Assembly (NCBI RefSeq): GCF_900156025.1
Contig: NZ_FTMO01000001.1
Span: forward strand, 806,001 to 870,000
Origin: Allobosea sp. TND4EK4
Lineage (GTDB): Bacteria; Pseudomonadota; Alphaproteobacteria; Rhizobiales; Beijerinckiaceae
Direction: 5' to 3'
Length of the DNA stretch: 64,000 nucleotides
In this document: one piece after another, positions 53,523-62,800 of the stretch
Layout of the letters: each line of letters begins with the position of its first letter
Numbering within the stretch: the first letter of the stretch is position 1
The notes under the pieces: model-generated
Told to the model about the DNA's origin: nothing
Databases searched by the model: none
Seen by the model: the letters and a program-made list of their open reading frames with translations, nothing else
Translations under genes and position numbers: made by a program

Positions 53523-54731
53523 TCAAACCCGCTCGATGATGGTGGCGACGCCCATGCCGACCGCGACGCAGAGCGTCACCAGCGCGGTCTGCTTGTCCTG
53601 CCGCTCCAGCTCGTCGAGCACCGTGCCGAGCACCATGGCGCCGGTGGCCCCGAGCGGGTGGCCCATCGCAATGGCCCCACCGTTGACGTTGAGAACGTCG
53701 TCGTCGATGTCGAAGGCCTGCTGGTAGCGCAGCACGACGGACGAGAAGGCTTCGTTCAGCTCGAACAGGTCGATATCCTTCTTCGACATGCCGGCTTTCC
53801 GCAAGACGAGCTCGGTGACGTCGACCGGGCCGGTCAGCATCAGCGCAAGGTCGGAGCCGATCGTGGCGAAGGCCCTGATTCGGGCGCGGGGCTTCAGGCC
53901 CGCCGCCTTTCCGGCCTTCTTCGAGCCCACGAGCACGGCGGCCGCGCCATCGACGATCCCGGAGGAATTGCCGGCGTGGTGGACGTGATTGATGAACTCC
54001 ACATCCGGATGCGCCGCCGTCGCCACCGCATCGAAGCCGCCCATCTCGCCCATCTGGACGAAGGAGGGCTTGAGCGCTGCGAGCGTCTGCATGTCCGTGT
54101 TCGGCCGGATCGTCTCGTCGCGGTCGAGAATGGTCAGACCGTTGACGTCGGTAACCGGGATGACAGAGCGCTTGAAACGCCCCTCCTGCCAGGCCCTGGC
54201 GGCGCGCTGGTGCGAGCGCACGGCGACGGCGTCGACATCATCGCGCGAGAAGCCGTATTTCGTCGCGATCAGATCCGCCGAGATGCCCTGCGGCATGAAA
54301 TAGGTGTCGATGGCGACCGACGGATCGACCGCGATTCCGAAGCCGGAGGCGCCCATGCCGACGCGGGACATCGACTCAACACCGCCGCCGATCGCCATCT
54401 CCTTCTGGCCGGACATGACCTGCGCGGCGGCGAGGTTCACCGCATCGAGGCCCGAGGCGCAGAAGCGGTTGATCTGCACGCCTGGCACCTCGTGGCCGTA
54501 GCCGGCCTTGAGCGCGACCGTGCGGGCGATATCGGCCGCCGCCTCGCCGACGGGATCGACACAGCCCAGCACCACGTCCTCGACGAGGAGCGGATCGAGG
54601 TCGTTGCGCTCCCTGATCGCGCGCAGCGCCTGGGTGCCGAGCTCGATGGCCGTGACCTCGTGCAGCGAGCCGTCGGCCTTGCCCTTGCCGCGCGGCGTGC
54701 GGACATGGTCGTAGATGAATGCGTCTGCCAT
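53523..54731 (-). CDS. Acetyl-CoA acyltransferase (thiolase)
   Basis: This 402-residue thiolase cleaves 3-ketoacyl-CoA. The acyl-accepting cysteine is in QINRFCASGLDAVNLAA, and the catalytic His in GGAIAMGHPLGATGAMV. The base cysteine is in VTLCVAVGMGVA, where the usual CxG reads CVA, a small deviation from CVGGGMG. The length and the FadJ-type neighbour indicate a degradative FadA/FadI-like role rather than a biosynthetic one. It follows the acyl-CoA dehydrogenase gene by 87 bases, a gap that holds short CAGTCGGCAGT-like repeats. Confidence 0.95.
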   Translation of the reverse strand: MADAFIYDHVRTPRGKGKADGSLHEVTAIELGTQALRAIRERNDLDPLLVEDVVLGCVDPVGEAAADIARTVALKAGYGHEVPGVQINRFCASGLDAVNLAAAQVMSGQKEMAIGGGVESMSRVGMGASGFGIAVDPSVAIDTYFMPQGISADLIATKYGFSRDDVDAVAVRSHQRAARAWQEGRFKRSVIPVTDVNGLTILDRDETIRPNTDMQTLAALKPSFVQMGEMGGFDAVATAAHPDVEFINHVHHAGNSSGIVDGAAAVLVGSKKAGKAAGLKPRARIRAFATIGSDLALMLTGPVDVTELVLRKAGMSKKDIDLFELNEAFSSVVLRYQQAFDIDDDVLNVNGGAIAMGHPLGATGAMVLGTVLDELERQDKQTALVTLCVAVGMGVATIIERV

Positions 54732-54754
54732 CAGGGGCCTCCCGGGTTTCTTAT

Positions 54755-54814
54755 GGGGCAGTCGGCAGTGGGTGTGCGCAGATTACGACTGCCCGCCGCC
54801 GACTGCCTACTGCC
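54755..54814. repeat. Short inverted CAGTCGGCAGT repeats between thiolase and acyl-CoA dehydrogenase
   Basis: GGGCAGTCGGCAGTGGG (54756-54772) is mirrored by GCCGACTGCCTACTGCC (54798-54814), with a third ACTGCCC unit between. The spacer between two co-directional genes thus has a cluster of near-identical 8-11 base units in both orientations, able to fold as a hairpin. No function is evident. Confidence 0.5.
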
Positions 54815-54818
54815 TCTT

Positions 54819-56615
<1,797 letters not shown>

Positions 56616-56664
56616 TGAATCCTCCCTCGCGTCGCGGCCGAAGGCGCATCAGCCCTGCGGCTCA

Positions 56665-56702
56665 AGATAGTTCATATATAAACAATCTGACTGGCTTTGC
56701 AA
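56665..56702 (-). promoter_or_regulatory. Promoter with overlapping operator-like dyad before the acyl-CoA dehydrogenase gene
   Basis: On the minus strand TTGCAA (56702-56697) is followed by a 16-base spacer and TATATA (56680-56675), a good sigma-70 promoter. A 24-base dyad at 56665-56688 covers the -10: arms AGATAGTTCATA and TATAAACAATCT, with 10 of 12 base pairs matched. It lies between the MerR gene's terminator and the beta-oxidation genes, and is strikingly AT-rich for this genome. A regulatory site for the neighbouring MerR protein is the simplest reading. Confidence 0.55.
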
Positions 56703-56735
56703 TGGGCCTGCTGACGGCTCCTCGGTCCGGCGCTC

Positions 56736-56768
56736 AAACAAAAAAGCCCCGTCCTCGGCGGACGGGGC
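56736..56768 (-). terminator. Intrinsic terminator of the MerR gene
   Basis: On the minus strand GCCCCGTCC pairs with GGACGGGGC around a 5-base loop, followed by TTTTTTG. It ends the merR transcript 28 bases past its stop, so merR and the acyl-CoA dehydrogenase gene are separate units. Confidence 0.88.
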
Positions 56769-56795
56769 CTGCCAAGGCAGGTGCCTGAACTGCGC

Positions 56796-57242
56796 TCAGG
56801 CTTTCGGCACGCGCCCGAGCGAAGCCTCGAGCTCCTTGATCGCATCGTCGATCTCGCCGCGCTGCTTGCGAAGCAGTTCCAGCTGCTCGACGATCTGGTC
56901 ACGCGAGAGATGCAGGCCGCCGACGGAGGCTGCTCCACCGGCATCGTTCTTGCGATCCTCGTTGGCGAGCATGGCGCGGATCTCGACGAGCGTGAAACCG
57001 AGCTGCTTGCCCTTGAGGATGAGCGCCAGACGGGCGCGATCCCTCGCAGAATAGATGCGGGTCATGCCGGAGCGGGCCGGCGCGATCAGACCGCGCGACT
57101 CGTAAAAGCGCAGCGTCCGGAGGGTGACGCCGAAATCACGAGCGAGGTCACTGATCGTGAAGCCACCATCGGCTTCAGAGGTGGGCTCTGAACGGGCTTC
57201 GAAATTTGTGGCACCCGCCAAAGCGGTGCTGTGGCGCGACAT
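56796..57242 (-). CDS. MerR-family transcriptional regulator, probable regulator of the beta-oxidation genes
   Basis: This 148-residue protein has an unusually long lead of about 27 residues, then a MerR winged helix: FTISDLARDFGVTLRTLRFY, ESRGLIAPARSGMTRIYSARD, RARLALILKGKQLGFTLVEI. A C-terminal dimerising coiled coil follows (HLSRDQIVEQLELLRKQRGE). It has no metal-type cysteines, so it is of the metabolite-sensing class, like LiuR-type regulators of acyl-CoA catabolism. The position directly upstream of the acyl-CoA dehydrogenase-thiolase-FadJ genes and the dyad at 56665-56688 support control of that cluster. It is divergent from the PodJ-like gene. Confidence 0.9.
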   Translation of the reverse strand: MSRHSTALAGATNFEARSEPTSEADGGFTISDLARDFGVTLRTLRFYESRGLIAPARSGMTRIYSARDRARLALILKGKQLGFTLVEIRAMLANEDRKNDAGGAASVGGLHLSRDQIVEQLELLRKQRGEIDDAIKELEASLGRVPKA

Positions 57243-57442
57243 GAAGGGGGGATTTCCTTGAAAGAGGGAGCGCCTGCGGCTGCACGAGCCTGCGCACTGG
57301 ACTCAAGTCATAAGCGATACGCCAAGCCTTGTCCTAGCGTCAGTAAAGGGACGGAGTTGGGAGGTAAGTTACCGTTATCTGAACCTCCTGAGCCCGGGCC
57401 CGACCTCATCAACCCGAGAAATTAACGGTTCGTCCGGAATTC

Positions 57443-57514
57443 TTAACCGGCTGTTTACCATGACCGCCAAATGTCGGGATCGCGAGCTTCAATCGTCGAT
57501 TCCTCAACGGACTC
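57443..57514 (+). promoter_or_regulatory. CtrA-like box and two GANTC sites upstream of the PodJ-like gene
   Basis: TTAA-CCGGCTG-TTTA (57443-57457) matches the CtrA consensus TTAA-N7-TTAA with one mismatch. Two GANTC sites follow, GATTC at 57498 and GACTC at 57510; these are CcrM methylation sites through which GcrA acts. They lie 84-155 bases before the gene start in the 355-base divergent gap 57243-57597. A TTAA also occurs at 57422. Otherwise I see no feature in the gap. Function is inferred from alphaproteobacterial cell-cycle circuitry. Confidence 0.4.
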
Positions 57515-57597
57515 TTCACGGTTGTCGGTGCGCGCGGGCGAGCAGAAGCAGGGAACTGCCGCTCCGCACAAGAACGGCCCTGCAGGCGAGCAAGACA

Positions 57598-60500
57598 ATG
57601 GCGAACAGCTTGCCCTGGAGCGTCAAGGGCGTCGATCCAAGGACCCGCGATGCGGCAAAGGCTGCGGCGCGCCGCGCCGGCATGACGCTGGGGGAATGGC
57701 TCGACACCAAGATTCGCGTCGAGGCCGAGGGTGGCGTGGCGGAGCCGCAGCAGCCCGAGCAGCTTGACATCGCCGCTCTGTCCGAGCGGCTGGCCCGTCT
57801 CTCCCAGGTGCAGACGCAGACTGCGCGCCCCAAGCCCTCTCCGCCGCCCGCGCCCGACCGCAAGGAGGTCGAGGTTCTGGTGCGCCAGGCCGAGACGATG
57901 GAGAAGCTGACCCGCGAATCGAGCCAGCGCACCGCCGGCGCGCTCGATTCGATCACGCGCTGGATCGAGAAGACCGAGGACCGTCTTGCGGTCGGCGAGC
58001 GGACGGCGGCGGAACGCCAGGAACGCGCCACCAGCGTCATCGCCGAAGCGATCAAGACCATGGGCGAGCGCATCGCCGAGATCGAACGCCGCGGGGCCGA
58101 AGCGCAGCTCGCGGCCCGCGAGCAGCCTGCACCGCGCCTGGCCTTCAGCCGCGACGGGCTGGCCGCCGCTGTCACCGATATCCGCACGAGGCAGCGCCTC
58201 CTCGACAGCGACGAGATCCCGGCGCGGAGCGCCGCTCCCGCGGCGCAGGAGCGGATCGCCGCGCTGCGCGAGGACCTGCGGGCGCTCGGCTCGCGCCTCG
58301 GCACGGCCCCCCCGCCCCGCCCGGCGGCAAATCCCGAGCAGCCGGCCTACGCGCCGCGCGAAGACACCGCGGTGCGCGCGATCGAGGCGAAGATATCCAC
58401 GCTCGGCGAACAGCTCGAGAAGCTCGCCCGGCGCGACCATTTCGAGCCGGTCCTGAAGCCGCTCTCGCGGATCGAGGCCGAGGTGGCGCGGCTTTCGCAG
58501 GACCGCGCCGGCGAAGCCTATCAGCGCTTCGAGCTGGAGATCGCGCATCTGGCCGCGAAGATCGACGCGCTCGCCGCGCGCGGCGGCGAGGCGGGCAATC
58601 TGGCTCCTCTGCTCCGCGACATTGCAGACCTGCGTGAGGTGATCGCCGCCAACGGCCATGACGGGCGGCTTGAGGATCTGTCGCACCAGATCGCCTCGCT
58701 CAGCTTCGAGGTTGCGCGCCTGCGCGAGGTCCAGCCGGACCTGCGCGAGATGCGCGGCCTCTCCTCGGCGATCGAGGATGTCCGCAGCGCCGTCCTCGGC
58801 AGCCAGTCGCGGGACCTCTATTCGGGTCCGCTCGCCGAGCTCGGCAGCCAGATCGACGACCTTGCCCGCAAGCTCGACGCCCTCGGCAAGAACCGCCCCG
58901 GCGACCATATCGACGGCCGTATCGACGCGCTCCAGACGCGACTGGAACGCCTGGCGGAGGAAGGTCCGGCCGCCGTCACCCGCCAGCTCGATGCGCTGGG
59001 GGCCCGGATTGACGCCCTGGCCGCATCGAGCCAGTTCAGCGGCATGGCCGGTGAAAACGGCGCACCGGCGGATCTCGGCCCGATCGAGGCGATGCTGCAG
59101 CGGCTCGCCGACAAGATCGACGAGGCCGGTGCACCGGGCGCGGGCCATGATTCGTTCGAAGCGCTCGAACAGCAGATCTCCGGCATCGCGGCCCGCCTCG
59201 ACGAGGTCGCGGCGACGCGCAACGCCGAGAGCGGCATCGAGCGGACTCTTCAGGATCTGGTGACCCATCTGCGCTCGATGCGCGAGGAGACGTCCGCCGA
59301 GCGCGCCGCCCTCGCCAAGGCGACCAGCGCCACTCCGGCCAAGGGCATCGCCGAACTGTCGACTCTGGTGACCGGGCTGCGCGACACGCAGGTTTCCACC
59401 GAGCGGCAGACGCAGGACACGCTGGGCGCCGTCCACCACACGCTCGAAGCGATCATGGGCCGCCTCGTCAGCCTCGAAGGCGAGCTGCTGTCGGAGCGCA
59501 AGCCCGCCCGCCCTGCCGCCCCCCGGGCCGCCGAGCCGCAGGCGAAGCGCCCTCCGGCGCCGGAGATGCGCGAGCCGGCGCTCGTTGCCACCGCGGAGGA
59601 TCGCAGCCCGATCGCCGTTCCGGCATCGGTGCGGGCCGAGCCCACGCTCGACATTGCGAACTCCGCCTTCGACCTGCCGCTGGAGCCCGGCTCCGGCCGC
59701 CCGCGTCCTGAGGCCGGCCCGGCCGGCAACACCGATGCGCAGTCGATCCGCCAGAGCCTGATTGCGGCCGCCCGGCGCTCAGCCAAAGCGGCCTCGGAAG
59801 CTGCGGCCACTCCGTCCGGTGCCGCCGACGAGCCGGCCGCCAAGGCCCCCGGCCGGCTGCGTGAGATCATGGCCAAGCGCAAGCGCCCGCTCCTGCTTGC
59901 TCTGGCCGCGGTGATTCTCGCCATGGGCACGGCCCATGTCGTCACCGGCGCCCTGCGCGGCGGCCCTGCCAGCACCGCGCACAACGACGTGCCCGCGCTG
60001 CCATCCGCGGCCCTGCCGGACGCCGGCTCCCAGGCGCCGCTGCCGGCCGATCCGGCGCCGGCCAAGGACAAGTCCTCCGCGCTGCCTGCCGAAGGCACCG
60101 CCGCGGGGGCGGCCGCCGAGGCCGAGGCCGCGAACCAGACGGCGGGCCTCGCCCCGGCAGCCGGGATGCCTCCCGTCACGGTGCAGCAGGCCCCGTCGGA
60201 GCAGCAATCGGCTGCAGACGCCCTGCAGCCCGTCACCGGCCTCGGCGATCTGCCTGCCGGGCTCGGCGGTGCCGGGGTGCGCAAGGCAGCGCTCGGTGGC
60301 GATGCCCGCGCGGTCTACGAACTCGCCACCCGCGCCGCCGATGGGCCAGCCGGCAGCCGCGATCCGAAGCTCGCCCTGCGCCTGTTCGAGCGCGCTGCGG
60401 TGGCCGGGCTCGCACCGGCGCAGTTCCGCCTCGGCAACATGTTCGAGAAGGGCGTCGGCACGCAGCGCGACCTCTCGCTTGCCCGGGTCTGGTATGAGCG

Positions 60501-60942
60501 CGCGGCGGAGCGCGGCAACGCCAAGGCGATGCACAACCTCGCGGTGCTCTATGCAGAGGGCGCGGCCGGCAAGCCCGACTATGCCTCCGCCACCCAGTGG
60601 TTCGCGAAGGCCGCCGAACTCGGCGTGCGCGACAGCCAGTTCAACCTCGCGGTCCTGCTCGGACGCGGCCTCGGCGCGCCGATGGACCTCGCCCAGTCCT
60701 ATGTCTGGTTCTCGGTCGCCGCAGCCCAGGGCGACGAGGACGCCGGCAAGAAGCGCGACGAGGTCGCGCAGCGCCTGAAGCCGGAAGAGCTCGCCGTCGC
60801 CAGGAGCCGCGCCGCCGGCTGGCACCCGAAGACGCTGAACGCCGCGGCCAACGAGGTCGCGCCGCCGGCCAAGGGATGGGACGCCGCGCCGACGGCCGCC
60901 GCAGACAAGGCGGCCCGCCCGGGCAAGCCGGCCCGCAGCTGA
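57598..60942 (+). CDS. PodJ-like polar localisation protein with Sel1 repeats
   Basis: This 1114-residue protein starts MANSLPWSVKGVDPRTRDAA, an N-terminal helix common to this family. ARRAGMTLGEWLDTKI and about 600 residues of coiled coil rich in Ala/Arg/Glu follow. A disordered Pro/Ala region comes next, then one transmembrane helix near residues 762-785 (LLLALAAVILAMGTAHVV) and a periplasmic tail. The tail carries three to four Sel1/TPR-like repeats (about 900-1060: RLFERAAVAGLAPAQFRLGN, VWYERAAERGNAKAMHNLAV, QWFAKAAELGVRDSQFNLAV). This matches Caulobacter PodJ and its Hyphomicrobiales relatives, which mark a pole for organelle assembly or growth. It lacks a peptidoglycan-binding end. A terminator follows. 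Confidence 0.9.
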   Translation: MANSLPWSVKGVDPRTRDAAKAAARRAGMTLGEWLDTKIRVEAEGGVAEPQQPEQLDIAALSERLARLSQVQTQTARPKPSPPPAPDRKEVEVLVRQAETMEKLTRESSQRTAGALDSITRWIEKTEDRLAVGERTAAERQERATSVIAEAIKTMGERIAEIERRGAEAQLAAREQPAPRLAFSRDGLAAAVTDIRTRQRLLDSDEIPARSAAPAAQERIAALREDLRALGSRLGTAPPPRPAANPEQPAYAPREDTAVRAIEAKISTLGEQLEKLARRDHFEPVLKPLSRIEAEVARLSQDRAGEAYQRFELEIAHLAAKIDALAARGGEAGNLAPLLRDIADLREVIAANGHDGRLEDLSHQIASLSFEVARLREVQPDLREMRGLSSAIEDVRSAVLGSQSRDLYSGPLAELGSQIDDLARKLDALGKNRPGDHIDGRIDALQTRLERLAEEGPAAVTRQLDALGARIDALAASSQFSGMAGENGAPADLGPIEAMLQRLADKIDEAGAPGAGHDSFEALEQQISGIAARLDEVAATRNAESGIERTLQDLVTHLRSMREETSAERAALAKATSATPAKGIAELSTLVTGLRDTQVSTERQTQDTLGAVHHTLEAIMGRLVSLEGELLSERKPARPAAPRAAEPQAKRPPAPEMREPALVATAEDRSPIAVPASVRAEPTLDIANSAFDLPLEPGSGRPRPEAGPAGNTDAQSIRQSLIAAARRSAKAASEAAATPSGAADEPAAKAPGRLREIMAKRKRPLLLALAAVILAMGTAHVVTGALRGGPASTAHNDVPALPSAALPDAGSQAPLPADPAPAKDKSSALPAEGTAAGAAAEAEAANQTAGLAPAAGMPPVTVQQAPSEQQSAADALQPVTGLGDLPAGLGGAGVRKAALGGDARAVYELATRAADGPAGSRDPKLALRLFERAAVAGLAPAQFRLGNMFEKGVGTQRDLSLARVWYERAAERGNAKAMHNLAVLYAEGAAGKPDYASATQWFAKAAELGVRDSQFNLAVLLGRGLGAPMDLAQSYVWFSVAAAQGDEDAGKKRDEVAQRLKPEELAVARSRAAGWHPKTLNAAANEVAPPAKGWDAAPTAAADKAARPGKPARS

Positions 60943-60998
60943 GTGGCGGCCGTCTTGGCGCCGACATGTTGACGCGGCAACCTAAAGAATAGTCTTGT

Positions 60999-61030
60999 GA
61001 GGCGGGCCTTCGCGGCCCGCCTTCCGTTTT
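60999..61030 (+). terminator. Intrinsic terminator after the PodJ-like gene
   Basis: An 8-bp stem GGCGGGCC / GGCCCGCC with a TTCGC loop is followed by TTCCGTTTT. It lies 58 bases past the stop and separates the PodJ-like gene from the TauE/SafE pair. Confidence 0.85.
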
Positions 61031-61108
61031 GGGACAGGCTCGACCGGGCCGACAGAGCGCGGCAATCGGCGCGGCGCATACGCGCTCAGCCGAGCAAGAG
61101 GGACCGAC

Positions 61109-62038
61109 GTGCAGATCTACCTGCCCATAGCCGAGCTGCCCATCAGCGTGCTGATGGTGCTCGGCCTGAGCGGCGCGGTCGGGTTCATCTCCGGGCTCTT
61201 CGGCGTCGGCGGCGGATTTCTGCTGACGCCCTTCCTGATCTTCCTCGACATTCCCCCCGCCGTGGCGGTGGCGACCGTGGCGGCGCAGGTCGCCGGCTCC
61301 TCGATGACCGGCGTCCTCACCTATTTCCGGCGCAAGGCGCTCGACCTGAAGCTCGGCGGCATACTCGTTGCAGGCGGCCTGGTCGGCACCGTGCTCGGTG
61401 TGCTGTTCTTCAACACGATGCGCCGGCTCGGCCAGCTCGAGCTGGTGATCACGCTCTCCTATGTCACCCTGTTCTCGATCATCGGCGGGCTGATGCTCTA
61501 CGATGCGCTGCGGGCGATGCTGCGCGTGCGCGCCGGCAAGCCGGCGCGGCTGAAACGCAAGGGCGGCACCCATCCCTGGTGGATGGGTCTGCCGCTGAGG
61601 CAGCGTTTCCGGCGCTCCGGGCTCTATTGCAGCGTGCTGCCGATCGCGCTGCTCGCCACCGTCATCGGCTTCATCGGGGCGGTGCTGGGCGTCGGCGGCG
61701 GCTTCATCCTCGTCCCGGCGCTGATCTATTTCTTCCGGATCCCGCCGGCGGTGGTGGTGGGCACCTCGCTGTTCCAGATTCTCGTGACGATGACGGGGGC
61801 AACGGTGCTGCACGCCGTCACCAACCAGTCCGTCGACATCATCCTGGCGGCCCTGCTGCTGGTCGGCGGCGTCATCGGCGCACAATTCGGGGGACGAGCA
61901 GCGCGCAACCTTAACGTCGAATCCTTCCGGCTGCTGCTGGCGCTGCTGATCGTCTCGGTCGGTCTTCGCTTCGCGGTCGAGCTGTTGCTTCCGCCGAGCG
62001 AACCCTTCTCGGTGGTGGTGCCGGAGAGCGCGCGATGA
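61109..62038 (+). CDS. TauE/SafE-family sulfite/sulfonate exporter
   Basis: This 309-residue polytopic membrane protein has the internal duplication of the family. GFISGLFGVGGGFLLTPFLI in the first half is echoed by GFIGAVLGVGGGFILVPALI in the second, each followed by PPAVxVxT. Members export sulfite, sulfoacetate or other organosulfur anions; the substrate is not predictable here. GTG start at 61109, preceded by an AAGAGGGA-type site. Its stop overlaps the TIGR02186 gene (ATGA), a pairing known in alphaproteobacteria. Confidence 0.92.
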   Translation: MQIYLPIAELPISVLMVLGLSGAVGFISGLFGVGGGFLLTPFLIFLDIPPAVAVATVAAQVAGSSMTGVLTYFRRKALDLKLGGILVAGGLVGTVLGVLFFNTMRRLGQLELVITLSYVTLFSIIGGLMLYDALRAMLRVRAGKPARLKRKGGTHPWWMGLPLRQRFRRSGLYCSVLPIALLATVIGFIGAVLGVGGGFILVPALIYFFRIPPAVVVGTSLFQILVTMTGATVLHAVTNQSVDIILAALLLVGGVIGAQFGGRAARNLNVESFRLLLALLIVSVGLRFAVELLLPPSEPFSVVVPESAR

Positions 62039-62796
62039 GGCGGCTCTTCGGGCTCATCATCGCGCTCTGCCTGACCCCGGCCGCCGCCCGATCCGAGACG
62101 CTCGTCGCGGCGATGTCGAGCCACCAGATCCAGATCACCTCGAACTATACCGGCAGCCAGCTGACGGTCTTCGGCCTCGTCGAGCGCGACGGGCGCAGCG
62201 TCTCGCGCGGAGATCCGCTCGATATCGCCATCACCGTGCGCGGCCCGCGCCGCATGCTACTGGTACGCGAGAAGGAGAGTCTCGGCCCGGTCTGGATCAA
62301 CCGCACGCAGCGGCGCTTCCCCGACAGCCCGGTCTTCCTGTTCGTCGCCACAAACCGCCCGATCGCCGAGATGATGAGCCCGGTCATGGCCGAGCGCGGC
62401 CGGGTCGGCCTCGCCAATGCCGAGCGCTCGCCGCAGGCCTGGTTCGACGACGCGACCACGGCGCGCTTCCGCGACAGCCTGGTGCGGATCATGGAGAGCA
62501 AGGGCCTCTATGACTACCGCGAGCGCGGCGTGACCTTTCTGTCGAACGCGCTGTTCAGCGCGCCGGTCGACGTGCCAGCGACGGCGCCTACCGGCACCTA
62601 TACGGTCGATGTGGTGCTCTATGCCGGCGGCGTGGCGCTGGCCCGGCAGCAGACCCATTTCGAAGTGATCAAGACGGGGGCGGAACAGCGGCTGGCCTCG
62701 GCCGCCTATGACTGGCCGGTCTTCTACGGCCTGGTCACGGTGCTGCTGGCCCTCTTCCTCGGCTGGGGATCGAGCGTGATCTTCCGCCGCGACTGA
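62035..62796 (+). CDS. TIGR02186 (Alph_Pro_TM) membrane protein, TauE/SafE partner
   Basis: This 253-residue protein has a signal peptide (LFGLIIALCLTPAAARSE), a beta-rich periplasmic domain and a C-terminal transmembrane helix (YGLVTVLLALFLGWGSSVIF). The domain segments are SSHQIQITSNYTGSQLTVFG, ITVRGPRRMLLVREKE and VWINRTQRRFPDSPVF. This is the alphaproteobacterial Alph_Pro_TM family (TIGR02186). Function is unknown. Its translational coupling to the TauE/SafE transporter makes an accessory role in export or substrate capture the best guess. It converges on moeA with a 4-base gap. Confidence 0.9.
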   Translation: MRRLFGLIIALCLTPAAARSETLVAAMSSHQIQITSNYTGSQLTVFGLVERDGRSVSRGDPLDIAITVRGPRRMLLVREKESLGPVWINRTQRRFPDSPVFLFVATNRPIAEMMSPVMAERGRVGLANAERSPQAWFDDATTARFRDSLVRIMESKGLYDYRERGVTFLSNALFSAPVDVPATAPTGTYTVDVVLYAGGVALARQQTHFEVIKTGAEQRLASAAYDWPVFYGLVTVLLALFLGWGSSVIFRRD

Positions 62797-62800
62797 CGGG

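Noticed and set aside
57409-59439. 676-residue minus-strand open frame opposite the PodJ-like gene
   Set aside because: Arg/Leu-rich antisense reading with no motif; the PodJ-like frame has coiled coil and Sel1 evidence.
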